In this document: one piece after another, positions 13,214 to 25,122 of the stretch | How the letters are laid out: each line of letters starts with the position of its first letter | How positions within the stretch are numbered: position 1 is the first letter of the stretch | NCBI GenBank assembly: GCA_033030425.1 | Contig: JAUFSD010000023.1 | Coordinates: forward strand, 558,001-622,000 | Direction: 5' to 3' | From: Verpa conica | Taxonomy: Eukaryota > Ascomycota > Pezizomycetes > Pezizales > Morchellaceae | DNA length: 64,000 nt | Notes under the pieces: generated by a model | Told to the model about the DNA's origin: nothing | Seen by the model: only the letters and a program-made list of their open reading frames with translations | Database searches by the model: none | Position numbers and translations under genes: made by a program

Positions 13214-15900
13214 TCAGGGTTAAACGAAACAACCTCTAGGATAAGTCGGAGAGAAGAATGTGCGATGAGGGAAGAAGCCAGAATTCAGGCTCTTCTCATT
13301 AACCACAATATCGAGTGATTGCTGATGAAACGAGAGAGAGGTGGAGACAATGTCGATTATCGGCTCATCAGCCAATCAAGATATCCAGCCACGCCCAGAT
13401 CACATGAGATGAATAGTACCCCTCGTACCGCAGAATGGTGAAGTGGCAGTCAGTCCCGTACAATGGGATTGGGTATCCGGATGATTAGTTAATCCGGGCT
13501 CTCGGAATACTACTAAGGGAAATTCCACGGCCTCCTAATGGTTCGATGGTAGCTTTCCCCTAGTTATTTATGCGCCCAGAGATGCAAAACTCATTACGCT
13601 ATGGTCAGGTAGGATATACTTGCGAACGAGCCAGAGATACCGGGTATGACTCTGCATCTGCTTGACAGCTAGCTTTGCCGATGGGCGTTTCCATATGCAG
13701 AATCCACGAGCATGCACCCTAATATTAATATATCACTGATGATCTGACTAACAAAGGAAGGGAATTATCGAAACAAAATAGCCGGGATTCCTACGTAGTG
13801 TTTTCAGGGTCTTGATTCTTCCGAGAGTCATGAAACGGAGTGAGCACAGATCTCAAGTGATTCATGAAGACGTCAACCCAAGAAATAGGGAGAATAGTTA
13901 GAAGGGGCTATGCATCGAGACCTAAGGCTTTTTGCATAGCCTGAATTTTTTTTTTTCCGAAACAACCTGCTCTTGCACTTTTCGTGGGGATCGCGGGGTT
14001 AGGCTGCATAGGGCAACTTTTTTGGTGACTCAGTAATCTACTGGATCTACGGGGCAAGGCAGAGCCTTTAAGCTCGAGTAAGACTGAACGTTGGAATCCC
14101 CTGCATAAAGTGCTTTTGAAGAATTGAGCTGATTGTATTAGGGGTGATGTGGTTTGTGCATAGTTCTGTTGGGTCATAAGCCATCACTCGATGCACAGTC
14201 CTCCTAGTTTAAGAACTGATTATCAATTATATTATAATACCTAATGCTATGCTAGTACTATCCCGGGTAAACGGCGCCCACTTTGATGAATTGTGGGGAC
14301 TGTACATAGAAATGACATGCATATAAAAGCCTTGGAAAGCGCTACATATGCAAAGTTGCCGTGACCCGCATAATGCAACCCTTGGGCCTCGGGAGCTGTT
14401 TGACATAGCATTTATACTTTCGTAGTTTACCCTTTAAACACACACACACTATAGACTTATCTTTAAGTTAGCTATTATCCTCCAGGTCTCTAATCTCCTG
14501 TCGCGTCCCGGCCGGCTGTTCATAATATTCTGGGGTAATTCGATGTAGCCTAAACACACAGCGATAGAGGAATGGGGAGGTTTATCTATAAGATGGGCAA
14601 CTAAATTTTACGAGGCCTAATCTTGATTTTCTTCTGGCAATACCATATATTCTAGCTATCATCTCATTCGATACACATGGTCTTCTCACTATAAAGCATT
14701 TCAAAGCCCTTCAGATCCTGGTATGACCCAATGCCCATAATCAGCCTGTACTACCACACTAAGAGTGACAAGCACCAATTTCCACTACATAGGTTATCAT
14801 GAGGTCAATAAATTCAATAATAGTTCTTAGACTAACAACATCAGAGTATTTATTTGGGAGATCAAGGGGTGCTACTGAAAGTTGTTATTGTATGAGCATA
14901 AAATGAAAACACTAATCAGCAGGTAGCTTGGTAAGAAGTTTTTACCACAGGATAAAGATATCCGGGATTTATAATCGTGGTAAATTAAGCGGGAGCTAGG
15001 GGAATTAAAGTAAAGATCAGGAAATATGTTTAAAGCGTGGGGCTAGCTAGATCGATGAAATATAATTTATATATCTTTATCAGGTCCTCATTATAAATAT
15101 CTTAGACTGTAATTACCACATAATAAAGGTGTACGTACATGTAGTAAAAGAAATAGCCTATTTACGCAGCCAATCAAAGATTTTAATGCATGAGCGATCT
15201 TTAACGAAGATAGGAAGGTGCATATAATATAAAGTATAAGTAGAATTTATCGCAATATGGAGGTTATGTTTCACCTCTCTATTACAAAGACAGTCATCTA
15301 ATGTATAAAATGATAGATTCCTATTATTTTTTTAAATCACCCAACTTACTAAATTAAGGGTTAACTTAATTCATATTTTCAGAAGCAACCCGTAATAACC
15401 TATATCTAGGGAGAACCTCCCTGTTATCCTGGGCCATGGGAGAAAAGAAAAGATTTATTAAGGTTAGGAATTCTGGGCGTAATCACATTAGACATTTCGA
15501 ATGCCTTTTATGACATACGCATACGGGAGGAATGAGTGAATCATAAGTACACGCATATATACGAGAGGTGATGCTGCTGCATGTGTTCAATGACGAAAGC
15601 CATTAATAAGAACTTTATAATTTATTTACAAGCTTATAAACTATATATACTCAACTCAGTTTTGTTTAAAGCTCTAGAATTTATTATATAAAAGAAGTTC
15701 TTTTATGTATTGAGATATTTTTGATTCTACTCAGACCCAACAGATCAACGAGGAAATTGATTTTAATAGGTCGATCGATAACTTGATGGGTAAGATCGAG
15801 GGATAATAAGCGGGGTAGGGGAGAACCAGATTCGCCTACTGGGCGGGGGCTTACTTATATTTTACTTAAAATTATAATTATCCCTTGTAATAATATAGTA

Positions 15901-15958
15901 TCGTGCCCAGCCCTATTATTTGCTGCACAGTAAATAATGGGGTGCGGCTGGGCACGAG
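15901..15958. repeat. Perfect-stem palindrome
   Basis: TCGTGCCCAGCC at 15901 pairs with GGCTGGGCACGA ending at about 15957. Inside, ATTATTT pairs with AAATAAT, giving a nearly continuous foldback of about 58 nt around a short GCTGCACAGT loop. It is GC-rich inside very AT-rich DNA. No gene end lies nearby, so a transcription terminator role is not supported; a tiny foldback element is possible. Confidence 0.75.
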
Positions 15959-15974
15959 AATACCCGGCCTTGTA

Positions 15975-16027
15975 AAGGTGTATATGAGCTTAGAGTGTAC
16001 ACTCGAGTCACATAGTATATACACCTT
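15975..16027. repeat. Inverted repeat with internal palindrome
   Basis: AAGGTGTATAT (15975-15985) is the inverted complement of ATATACACCTT (16017-16027). GAGTGTACACTC in the middle is itself palindromic. It lies only 17 bases from the preceding hairpin. Confidence 0.75.
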
Positions 16028-16809
16028 GCTCTCCCACTTAATTGTACTCACTACATAGTATCAGATTCTAGATAAGAAATTTCTATCCGATAACCCCTCG
16101 AAATAACCTTGTAAAGAGGTGACCGAGTGATATCCCATGATTCCGAGCAACCGACACCTTAATACAACCACATATTAATCTTGACTCCTTGTAAATTAAA
16201 GCTTAATTGTTATGGATCACTTCCCAAGAAAGCTTATAGCGGAAAATTTATCAACACCTGTATTCAACATCACCAAAACCCAATATAATAAATTTCATCA
16301 GGGGCTAACTAGAAGTAGGCAAACCCTAATATAATTAACTCAAGTAACCTGAGATTATTCAAATACTCCCCAAAGCCTAATTTAGAAAATTTTATTACTT
16401 ACTGACAGATAATAAGGCAAACTGCGGCCCCGAACTGACCCCTATCCAAGGGAGATTGCCCTCAAGCATAGTATATTTTTATAAGGTCTTGCTAGTGGAA
16501 AATAGATGCTTTAAATGCTTTGTTCACAATATAGTCCTTGAGGTTGTATGTGATATTCTTGGAACTGTTAAGTGATTTTTTTTTTTAGAAAAAGCCTACA
16601 TCCAATTTATTGTACGTTGAAAAAAATTAACCGTGTACCTGACAATAGCACTACAACAATGCAATAAAATGAGATAAAGAACACCTATAGTGATATAAAT
16701 GTATGATAGAAGGTAAGAGGTTGTTTGATGCACTTTAAGACTTTAGGAGCTTTAAGCCTAGCTTGCTCTACTGGTACTTTGCGGTGAGGTTGAATATCTA
16801 TGTTGTGTC

Positions 16810-16863
16810 GCTAGGTAATAAGGGAATTAAACAAAAAAAAAAAAAAAAGCTAGGTAATAAGGG
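16810..16863. mobile_element. Poly-A insertion flanked by 15-bp direct repeats (truncated retroposon scar)
   Basis: GCTAGGTAATAAGGG occurs at 16810-16824 and again, identical, at 16849-16863. Between the copies are only 24 bases: AATTAAAC followed by a run of A. Identical direct repeats of this length around a poly-A tail are the signature of target-primed reverse transcription (LINE machinery). Here the product would be truncated to essentially the tail. A replication-slippage duplication is the alternative. Confidence 0.6.
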
Positions 16864-19231
16864 TTAGGGTTATGGAAATAACCCTAATCAGCCATCATCC
16901 TGGTTCCACCCCAATCGCCCACCACATATCATACTGCTTTCCTTCCTACCTAAATCAGTAATAGCACCTCATACTATATTCACTCAATTATATCCACTAG
17001 GTCTGTGGGGAGAAGAGACGTAAGTTTCCCTATACAACCTATGTGAATTTCACATAGTTAGTAATTTACGTGCCTTCGATCTTGAATAGCTAACTTTAAG
17101 ATAGGGGGTTTGAAATTAGTAATTGCTAGGATGGACGAACGTATCACTGTAGTATAGGCATTCCAATAGGCAAGCCGCAAGCCCGGCCCAACTTATTACA
17201 GGGAAGCCTAGGCAAGCCAAAATAGCCCAAGTAAGAATTTATACTATTCATTAAAATGCTATAGGTACTCTCGTTACCATAGAACCTCTAAAGGGCACTT
17301 GTTCTGCAGACCTCTTATCTCTAAGATGAGCCCCTTTCAAAATTTCTAGAGTAGGCTCAATTAAAGACTTATCCCGGGTAAATATTTTGTATAGCCTAGA
17401 CCGTCCCAACTAGAAGAAATTATTTTCTAGTAGCCTAGCCCAAGTACGGCCTTTACAAGCCCAAATATTGGTCGGCCTATTGGAAGGCCAGGTATCACAG
17501 CCCTTTACGAAAAAGTCGGCACCACGATAAAAAGAACTGTGAAGTCTAATAGCAACCAACAAAGATTATAGAGCTTAAAGGCTATGGCGATAGGCGTACA
17601 GGAGGCTCGACAGGAACGGTCACTCTGATTGGAAGCCGCCTAAATGAGTGGTTATAAGGGTCTAAATAACTTAGTCATGAGCCTATTGGGATCATGACGA
17701 GTGGAGTGAAAACAGCCAAAAAATATTGCAATGAACGTTTTTGATTGATAATGGGGTTTAGGAGGTTCGACCAGTGAACTGATGGGACTTTTAAGAGTGT
17801 TAATAGAAATCATATGGTATGCACATGTACATGTTCTGACCCGCTGAGGGGACGTCCCCCCAGAACATACATATGGAAGTGTAAATCAATTAAAACCTGA
17901 TACACCAGAGGTAAATCAAAGTGCAACAACGCTGGGTGTCAACGCTTGTACGTGCCTTTTTCACTGAAAATAGCATACTATACATACTTTGATTAGGTAC
18001 TCTAAATTAAAATTGGTTAATTTGCTAAGCCTCTAGCTAGGTGTTAAAGTAACTAGACCACCGAATCACCATGCATGGAGAGATAAGCCACTTTCCGGCT
18101 AGCCTAAGCTAGCACCTGCCTCAGTAAGTTCATTTTAATTCAAGTACAGAGTACTGAAATCCAGTGTTTTTGTACTTTAATTTACTACTAGTGGTAAATA
18201 ATTCTTTGATAGGTTTGTGCTTCCATATATATAGACGTTGTGATACCCAAGAAAGCCAACTACAGTAGTTAATTAAGCTGTAAATCCCACAAACACCTGG
18301 CCATTTAAACTTATTCCTCGTATGTTTACACACTAAGCCTCTATAGCCCTCCATTTATAGATCTGTAGGTTAGGGGTAGTTTGTGGGTAGGTGTCCTGGC
18401 TGGTTCATGTGAGCAACTACTTTAGCTACAAACCATATACGCTGTAGTATATATATAACAAAAATAAAAAAATAAAATTAAAAGCAAAAAACAAAGCAAG
18501 GTCTGGTAATACATACCCAAATAACTAATATGCCTTCTCTTTTTTACTATACCTTGTATTATGTTTTTTTAATCAAGTGATATTTTATTTCTGGGTAAAG
18601 TCAAGCATGTAGTTATAAACTATGGCCTAAAAAAACTTGTATCATGTAGTTTTGATAAATGGCACATCTGTATATAGGATAAAGCAAGCAATACAATATG
18701 GTTAACTAGATTCTACTCCTAGTCGTACACTTTTTAGAAGAACCACCCTTAGTTTTTAATTGTTCCCATACATCGTGTAAGTAGGTTTCTATCTATAAAC
18801 AGAAACCCAAAATTGCTTTTTGGTGCTAGCAGGATATTATACTGAGGCTAGGCACGAGACTCTAACGACGTGACTAAAGATAACTGGACACTCCCGTAGA
18901 TGTTCTAAATAGGCTTGACCTGAAGTAGCCTGTAGCGATATAACATGGTAATAACTAACTTTGATTTCTGTAACGTTCCATGTTACTATCGCCACGAGTA
19001 TATGGAAAAATATTTCGTTAGATATTCTGGATTCCAGCAAAATAATAGATAAAAAGGTCCAAGGAAAAACATGACGCCATTGGTATTACGAAAAATGAAA
19101 AAACTCATTGCTGAAACTGGCATTGTGAAATGAATAGCTCCGGAAAAATTATTCATCATTCCGATTTAGCCAAGGGGCACTCTAGCGCTCGGCTTTCTTA
19201 TAGCTATGCATGCCCTACTAATCCTCAGGGA

Positions 19232-20534
19232 CTAGTCAGAACTAGCCTTGAAGGTGTACTTCTCCTCCGTCTTAAATGGCACACCCAATTCTAGCAACCT
19301 TCCGAAAACATCCGCGAAATCCCTGAAAAATAGATCATTGTCCTTGGCATATGCCTCGACATGCCTTCGGAAGGCCTTGTCCTTGATTAAGGCCATGTCT
19401 GATGGCAGCATCATGAGAGATTTGCTAGAAACGTCCTCAAACTGCTTAGGGCCGTTCCACTTCTTCCAGCTCCACTTCTCCTCGATGAGGAGCTTGTAGA
19501 AATCGTTGGTAAAAACTGTGGGAGAGAATGTCCATGGACCTAGTGTAAAGACAGATGTTAGTAAGGTGTTTAAAAGGCTATACCTTTATAGAAGATATAG
19601 TAATTAGGGAAAAGCACTCACCATCATAGCCAGAACGATCGGTGTGGCATCTGCCAAGAGCATGAGCACCCGAAAGAGCTACAATTTCCTGGTCATTAAA
19701 ACCCATACGGTAGAATATATCCCTCAAATGTTTCTGTTCCTTGCTGGCATCGGGGAGACGACCATCCGGAGTACAGGCAGCAACGTCTCCATCCTTGCGT
19801 CCAGGTCTCCATGGGATCTTAGGCCCACCCATTTCCTGGATGGCAGCGACAGCTGCAAGGGTCCACAAATCAGAATAGCTTATCCACGGATGCTTATCCT
19901 TGACACTCTGCAAGACGTCACGAGCAGTCTTCAGGCCTGCATTGGCCCCATGGTCAGACTCAGGGGCAAATCGCATTGTGGCACCATTGGAGCCACCTGT
20001 CTTGGTCTCTTTGTCGTAGGTTCCAGAGGCATGCCATCCGAGACGGACAATAACCTGATTGGCAAACAAAAAAAGCATTAGCCACAACTCTATTTATCTC
20101 TGAATCTGCCATTGAGCTAGGTAACTTACCGGGCCGTAAGAGCCATCGTCGTATTCATCATTGCTCTCTAATAATTCTGCAATATCGTTGTACACCTTCT
20201 GATAATCATCCTTTGATGGCTGGAAAGGCCCTGGGGTCTTTGTGCTCGACTTTCCACCAGCCAATCCAGTGAGACCCGAGAGCTGGTCATTGGCGTAGAG
20301 GTAGTACCCCGCACCACCGAGAGCAGCAAGAGTCAAACCAACGAAGACACCCTTTCCGCTGCCTCCACTTGGGGAAGCCTCAGAAGCATATCCACGGCGA
20401 GGTGCTTGCCTAATCGGTGAGACGAACTTCGTTGATGGCCGAGCATGAGTAGTGGTTGTAAGATTCCTTCGGAGAGGAGTGAAGGAGATAGTTCGTGAAG
20501 TAGCACGAGTGAGAGTGCGAGCTACCGAAGCCAT
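19232..20534 (-). CDS. CCP1: Cytochrome c peroxidase, mitochondrial
   Basis: Exons 20534-20130, 20054-19622 and 19539-19232 encode 381 residues. The first 70 or so residues are Arg/Ser/Thr-rich without acidic residues, fitting a mitochondrial presequence. A hydrophobic segment ([20 protein letters not shown]) follows and could anchor or sort the protein to the intermembrane space, as in yeast Ccp1. The peroxidase domain has the distal RLGWH triad (Arg139, Trp142, His143), [10 protein letters not shown], the proximal histidine in [12 protein letters not shown] (about H266) and the radical-site tryptophan in GPW (about W282), formed across the second splice junction. Reaction: reduction of hydrogen peroxide to water with electrons from ferrocytochrome c. 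The upstream sequence is CT-rich on the coding strand. Confidence 0.96.
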
Positions 20535-22785
20535 GGTTGATGTTGTGTTCCGAAGAGGGGAAATATACTTATCTCTAGGGAACTAGAGGATGAAAGGGGT
20601 GAGGAGAAGGGAAAGATTGATAAATTGCTGTGAGACGAGATAAAACCCAAGGGATAGTGGGGGTTGATATAGGTGACACTCGAGGGAAAGGAGAAGAGAA
20701 GTGGGGATAGAACGGACAGAAGGGAGAAGAAAAGATGAGAACCAGGGTTAGGGTATCCATACTGTCCCAACAACGAGGGTATTCAGAGCTTCCTTCGTGG
20801 GCTCAAAGATGTAGGCAGACCGAAGTAGATCCGTCCCCCTCCGCCAGCTGATTAATGCGAGCTTATCAACAGGGGTTGTCAGATCTCGGCTCTATGCCGC
20901 TAAGCTGAGTTGAGATGTTCCCCAGCTTTCAGCGCTGGGCAGGGCACAACGGGGCCCACCCTAGTGTGTTTTTCCGGTTCGAATTCGGGTAGCAGTCGTC
21001 TCTAGTGTGAGGTCTGGACGTCGTCCTCCGTCAGCAAGATAAAGATCTGAATAGTAATACACTATAGACTGTGCTACTTAATAATAATATGGAAAAACTT
21101 TCAAATTTCCCTGACTTGGCATCTGTCACATGCAGGGAAAAGTCTACCGAGTACAGGTACCGATTGTCTGGCTCCTTTTCGCTGACAGAGCCGCATCAGG
21201 ACCAGAATCTTGAATTCAATGCAGGGTCAACGGTTGATGTTACACTTTACAGTTTGTTTGTTTCAGGGCGACTGCCATGACGTGACGTGACGTGATGCAT
21301 CTCACCTTAAAAAAACTATCCTTTCGTTGTGCCTGCGCCGAGAGTCCCCGGCTTAGCTACTATACAGTAAGTGAAATCCGTAAGCGTCCAAATATTGTGA
21401 TAACTTCTAAAAGCTAGAGCCACTAAAAAATAGCACGTATTAGCTAGGATATCCACCCCAGGGATACGTGCCAATATTGATCGAGTCAATTCTATTTCTT
21501 TGACAGCACTTTTAGCTGATACGTCCTATCTCCTTTTATCACCTAGGCTTGAAATCGAAATAACTAGGAACTGTGGTGTGAAGATGCGATGAGTAGAAAG
21601 ACTGATAAATAGAGAGACCAATGTTCAAAAAGCTAAATGTATTAGAAATTAGATTGAATAAGAACGAAACAACTTACGAAGAGGAGTCTGAAAAGCACCT
21701 TGAATTGGCCGATTAAATTTAAATGGAGAACATGCGAGAGTAAAGCTAGAATACGAAACTCAGTAGCCTATATGTACTTATAGCTTAGATAAAAAATCCT
21801 CTAGAAACAATTTCTTGATTCGAATACATGTAATCGATGACTATGGCTTTATATATAACTTCCTCAGGGACTATTCAAAAAAAATAAACCATATACAAAA
21901 GCCTATAATAATATGTAGATCATTCTTTCTTCATCTATGTAGCGACTTTTATCTCTTATGTCTAGGTTTTGCATTTCTAATTGGTTTTAGTATTTCCTTT
22001 GCAGAATAGAGTTTATAAAAGCGAGTAACTGTCAGGTCTGTCATGATATCTTGCTATATATCAAACATTGGATTTATAGTTTGGGGTAAATGATGATAAG
22101 CTCTTATATCGTATATCTTTAATTTCTTGGATAATAGAATCTTCGGATCGAGTGATATAGTGTGAGTATCGTCATTATACTCGCTGAAAAATAAAGTCTG
22201 TCACTTTGGGTACAAGTCGTAACGGAGTCCCTACACCAAAAAGTGAAGTACCTACATTAATCTGATTCTGTGGCCACCGAAAATGCGGGGAATAGAAAAG
22301 AACTGTAGGGGACTTGAGAGAGGAAGCTGAGGTATGGCAGGGATAAGACTACTAATAGAATATGATCATTAAGATGTACTACTTGGGTTGTTAAGGATAT
22401 TGTGTGAGCACTTCACCTTTTGGTGTGGACGCCCTGTTGCGGCTCGTACCCAAAGTGACAGACCTTATTTTTCAGCGAGTATACTTATGATTAGTTCATT
22501 CGTGTGAGTATCGAATCAACTTCTATAAAGGGAAAGCCAAGACACTTCTGCTGTCTTGGGGAAATTGTTCATAAGCCTGTGTAACTGGTATTAGTCATTT
22601 GTAGGCCTATAAAGTTATTTTGAGCAGCGTAGTATACTTACCATATGCAATTCACTTTAGTAATTAACATATCATTGTTAATACTACCTATATGGCAGCT
22701 TTCGGTTTAATTGATGCAAAAACTAAACGAAAGTAGCTATAATAGTAAAGAGCTCATCGCTAAAGCAATTAATCCCCTCCCATTC
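20535..22785. other. Intergenic spacer between CCP1 and DPH6
   Basis: Upstream region of CCP1 (CT-rich on its sense strand to about 20760) followed by AT-rich DNA. It contains a MITE at 22178-22481. No credible gene seen; frames at 21071 and 21815 lack family features. Confidence 0.65.
22178..22481. mobile_element. MITE family A, copy 1 (longest)
   Basis: Ends begin TACTCGCTGAAAAATAAAGT on one side with the inverted complement on the other; the similarity continues for about 70 bases through the GTCTGTCACTTTGGGTAC region to GTGAAG. The element is 304 nt, non-coding and bounded by TA. Copies 2 and 3 lie at 25873-25976 and 53518-53767. TA boundaries are consistent with Tc1/mariner-type mobilisation; the family itself is not one I can name. 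Confidence 0.85.
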
Positions 22786-25122
22786 TCACTTAAGCTGCGG
22801 CCCAACCCTCCTAACAACAACTCCTAGCCCTGCATCCCTCCCATCACAATCCCATACTCTACTAACTGGTATAATCATCACTGCAGCCGCTATCATACCC
22901 TTCGCATGGTTCCACGCTTCGCTGAACTCACCTGCGGTCCCTGTGGTAGCTGGGATATATATCCTTATCTCCTCAGCTAGAAACCCCATCTCATCACCAC
23001 TCACTCTTTCCTTGACTTCCTTCGCAAGCGTAGCACATCTTTTTGTTTCAGTTTCTGCAGAAGAAGAGGTAAAGCAAAGTATGTCTACCCCACCGCCACT
23101 TAATGGGAGTGTGATACCATGAACATTGGACCATCCGCCATAGAACATGCTGGAGGAGGTGATGAGACTGTGGCAGGATATTTCGACGCCAGGTTTTACG
23201 CCCCATTCATCGCTGGACTTTGTAGCGTCATTGTCATCATCAGTGTAATGGATGGTTCTCATTCTCTGAATCCATGCTGGGTCGAGCCCGATGCCCGCCC
23301 ATTCCACTGCGCAGCTGCGGGGAAGCTCCTCTACTGAGACTATGAGAAGAGGGGGGCGTATCCCACTCCCCATACCCGTCTTTTCCGCTTCATCTTCACC
23401 CTCGTCATCTTCATTTACTCGGGCTAAGTCCTTCCACCCAGCTTCGCCACTCCATCCTTTCCATAGCTCCCTCCATGCTCCTGTTGCAGCTTGCATTCCC
23501 ACATCATTAATGACATACGAAACACATCCTAAAATCGTCGTTACATCCACTGCTTTCGCAACTCTCCACATATGCTGTAGTGCCAACACTGCCTGTTCCT
23601 GAACCTCTCTTTCGCCTAAACCACTGTTCACAACTTCCATTGTACTCGGAACCAGCGGGACCATCCCTGCAAGAGCAGTCCATCCATCAACACTTATGGC
23701 CTGGGAATATGGACCAATATTCGCTGGTGCCCAATAAGAGCGGGACTGAACATGAAGTCCTTTGCGACGCCCATTTTCATTGGTAGGGGAAGTGGCAGGG
23801 AGATTGACTGTACATGAGAGCATAATATTTGTTCCTTCTGGCATACGGGAGCCTATAGAAACGCAGACACGAGAGGGGGGGTTGGGGGTGTCGAAATAGC
23901 TGGAGTAGATTGTATTTATGGCGGCGAAATTAGACATGGAACGGAGGAGGAGGGTTGTTGAGGTGACACGGGAAAAGTCAGTGTTATGGTTTTCTAGCTG
24001 TTGTCCGAGGCGATTCATAATAAAAGAGATCTCTTCTGATATACCGCCAGTGAAATTGTTGCCTGACCCTAAATTGGTTATGAAAATCAATTTTCCAATA
24101 GACCTAGTATAGGCATCGGCTATCCTGTAGCCACCATCAACTAGCACAGTGTTCTGTAATGATGGGTTTGTGGCTTCCTTCTTTTCTCCCACCTTAAGTG
24201 TCTCTAATATGGCTTCGAAATTGGGGTCCCACAAACTAGGTTTCTTCAGGCTCTTCACCCACTCTTCCTGTCTCATAATCTCCCCTTCCCTCTCAACAAA
24301 CCGTGCTCCCAAAACCTTCAAATGGCCCACTCCACCTCCACCATCTACAACTTCCCTCTCACCTTCTTCCACCTCAATCCTACCTTTCCAACCAGGCCCA
24401 TCTACAACAATAGTCTCATACTCCCCTCCCTCACCTGCCATATGTACACCCCACTTTTTCTGTAACCCCTCTAGTAGCATACGAGTCTTCATATCCGCTA
24501 CATTTTTCCATATCCATTTCTCAGCATCTAGACCTATCGCCGCGACTTTAACAATCCGTGCGTCGAGCCCGACAAGATCCATTTCTTCAAGAAGCGCAGA
24601 TTGGGGCCGCTGCCAGAGGTAGGAGAGGGATGTGAGCCCCAACCTGTCGCATACACTCTCAATCCTTGTGCGCTGATAAGTCGATAAAATTGCGCCAGTG
24701 GAGATTGCCTTAACACTCGGGTGTCGCTCAAGAATATGCTTCAGTAATGGTACTAGATCTTCTGTCTCATCTCTGCTTTTGTCACCAGCGGCTGAGAACT
24801 TGTAGGAAAGATTCTGGTCGACACTGCTTCCGGTGATTGGGTATCGGTACAGCGGTACTCCAAGCGCATTCGGGTAGAAGGGGAGTAGGCCGTGACCGAC
24901 GGTTTGGTACATGAATGAGTCGAGTTCATCTTTGGTGTCTGATGTTGGTGAGGTGAAGGTGTAGGGTGCCGTGGTGGGGAGATGCGTAGTGATCGAGGAG
25001 GGGGTACTGGGGGTGGGTGGGTGGAGGTTTGCGAGCGCAACTATGCGGTGGCCGTTTGCAATGCAGTGGAGAAGAGAGAAAAATGAATCTTTACCACCAG
25101 AGATGAGGGCTATTACGTCCAT
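22786..25122 (-). CDS. DPH6: Dph6-type diphthine-ammonia ligase with C-terminal YjgF-like domains
   Basis: A single exon of 778 residues. The frame is open upstream to 25191 but the first in-frame ATG is at 25122, giving MDVIALISGGKDS, which matches the start of the yeast orthologue. The N-terminal adenine-nucleotide alpha-hydrolase domain has the PP-loop SGGKDS (about residue 8), SYLWQR (about 167) and GEGGEYET (about 230). The C-terminal half carries two YjgF/RidA-like domains, with GLHVQSRSYWAPANIGPYSQ at the second. Known role: ATP-dependent amidation of diphthine, the last step in making diphthamide on elongation factor 2, in the cytosol. The fusion of ligase and YjgF domains is normal in fungi. 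MITE copies of one family lie on both sides of the gene. Confidence 0.94.
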   Translation of the reverse strand: MDVIALISGGKDSFFSLLHCIANGHRIVALANLHPPTPSTPSSITTHLPTTAPYTFTSPTSDTKDELDSFMYQTVGHGLLPFYPNALGVPLYRYPITGSSVDQNLSYKFSAAGDKSRDETEDLVPLLKHILERHPSVKAISTGAILSTYQRTRIESVCDRLGLTSLSYLWQRPQSALLEEMDLVGLDARIVKVAAIGLDAEKWIWKNVADMKTRMLLEGLQKKWGVHMAGEGGEYETIVVDGPGWKGRIEVEEGEREVVDGGGGVGHLKVLGARFVEREGEIMRQEEWVKSLKKPSLWDPNFEAILETLKVGEKKEATNPSLQNTVLVDGGYRIADAYTRSIGKLIFITNLGSGNNFTGGISEEISFIMNRLGQQLENHNTDFSRVTSTTLLLRSMSNFAAINTIYSSYFDTPNPPSRVCVSIGSRMPEGTNIMLSCTVNLPATSPTNENGRRKGLHVQSRSYWAPANIGPYSQAISVDGWTALAGMVPLVPSTMEVVNSGLGEREVQEQAVLALQHMWRVAKAVDVTTILGCVSYVINDVGMQAATGAWRELWKGWSGEAGWKDLARVNEDDEGEDEAEKTGMGSGIRPPLLIVSVEELPRSCAVEWAGIGLDPAWIQRMRTIHYTDDDNDATKSSDEWGVKPGVEISCHSLITSSSMFYGGWSNVHGITLPLSGGGVDILCFTSSSAETETKRCATLAKEVKERVSGDEMGFLAEEIRIYIPATTGTAGEFSEAWNHAKGMIAAAVMIIPVSRVWDCDGRDAGLGVVVRRVGPQLK

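Larger units (their letters stand above)
9661..19231. other. Gene desert, about 9.6 kb
   Basis: No reading frame resembles a known protein and none shows a coherent multi-exon structure on either strand. From about 14.2 kb the sequence becomes very AT-rich. Visible structure consists of a GGT microsatellite (13192-13213), two hairpins (15901-15958 and 15975-16027), a poly-A insertion scar (16810-16863) and a weak inverted pair near 17160 and 17480. Degraded transposon sequence is a likely explanation, but no transposase or reverse-transcriptase motif could be read. Confidence 0.6.

Noticed and set aside
13908..14177. 89-codon minus-strand frame in the desert
   Set aside because: Isolated, AT-rich context, no recognisable motif and no supporting neighbours.
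16858..16872. Telomere-like GGGTTAGGG
   Set aside because: Only one or two TTAGGG units; similar short matches occur at 20743 and 53098. Not an interstitial telomere.
17160..17487. Possible element with ends ATTCCAATAGG and CCTATTGGAAG
   Set aside because: Only about 10 bp of inverted match with no target duplication visible. Too weak to call, though the GCCCGGCCC-rich interior is unusual.
20968..20990. GGTTCGAATTC resembling a tRNA T-arm
   Set aside because: No matching acceptor stem, D-arm or anticodon arm could be built on either strand.
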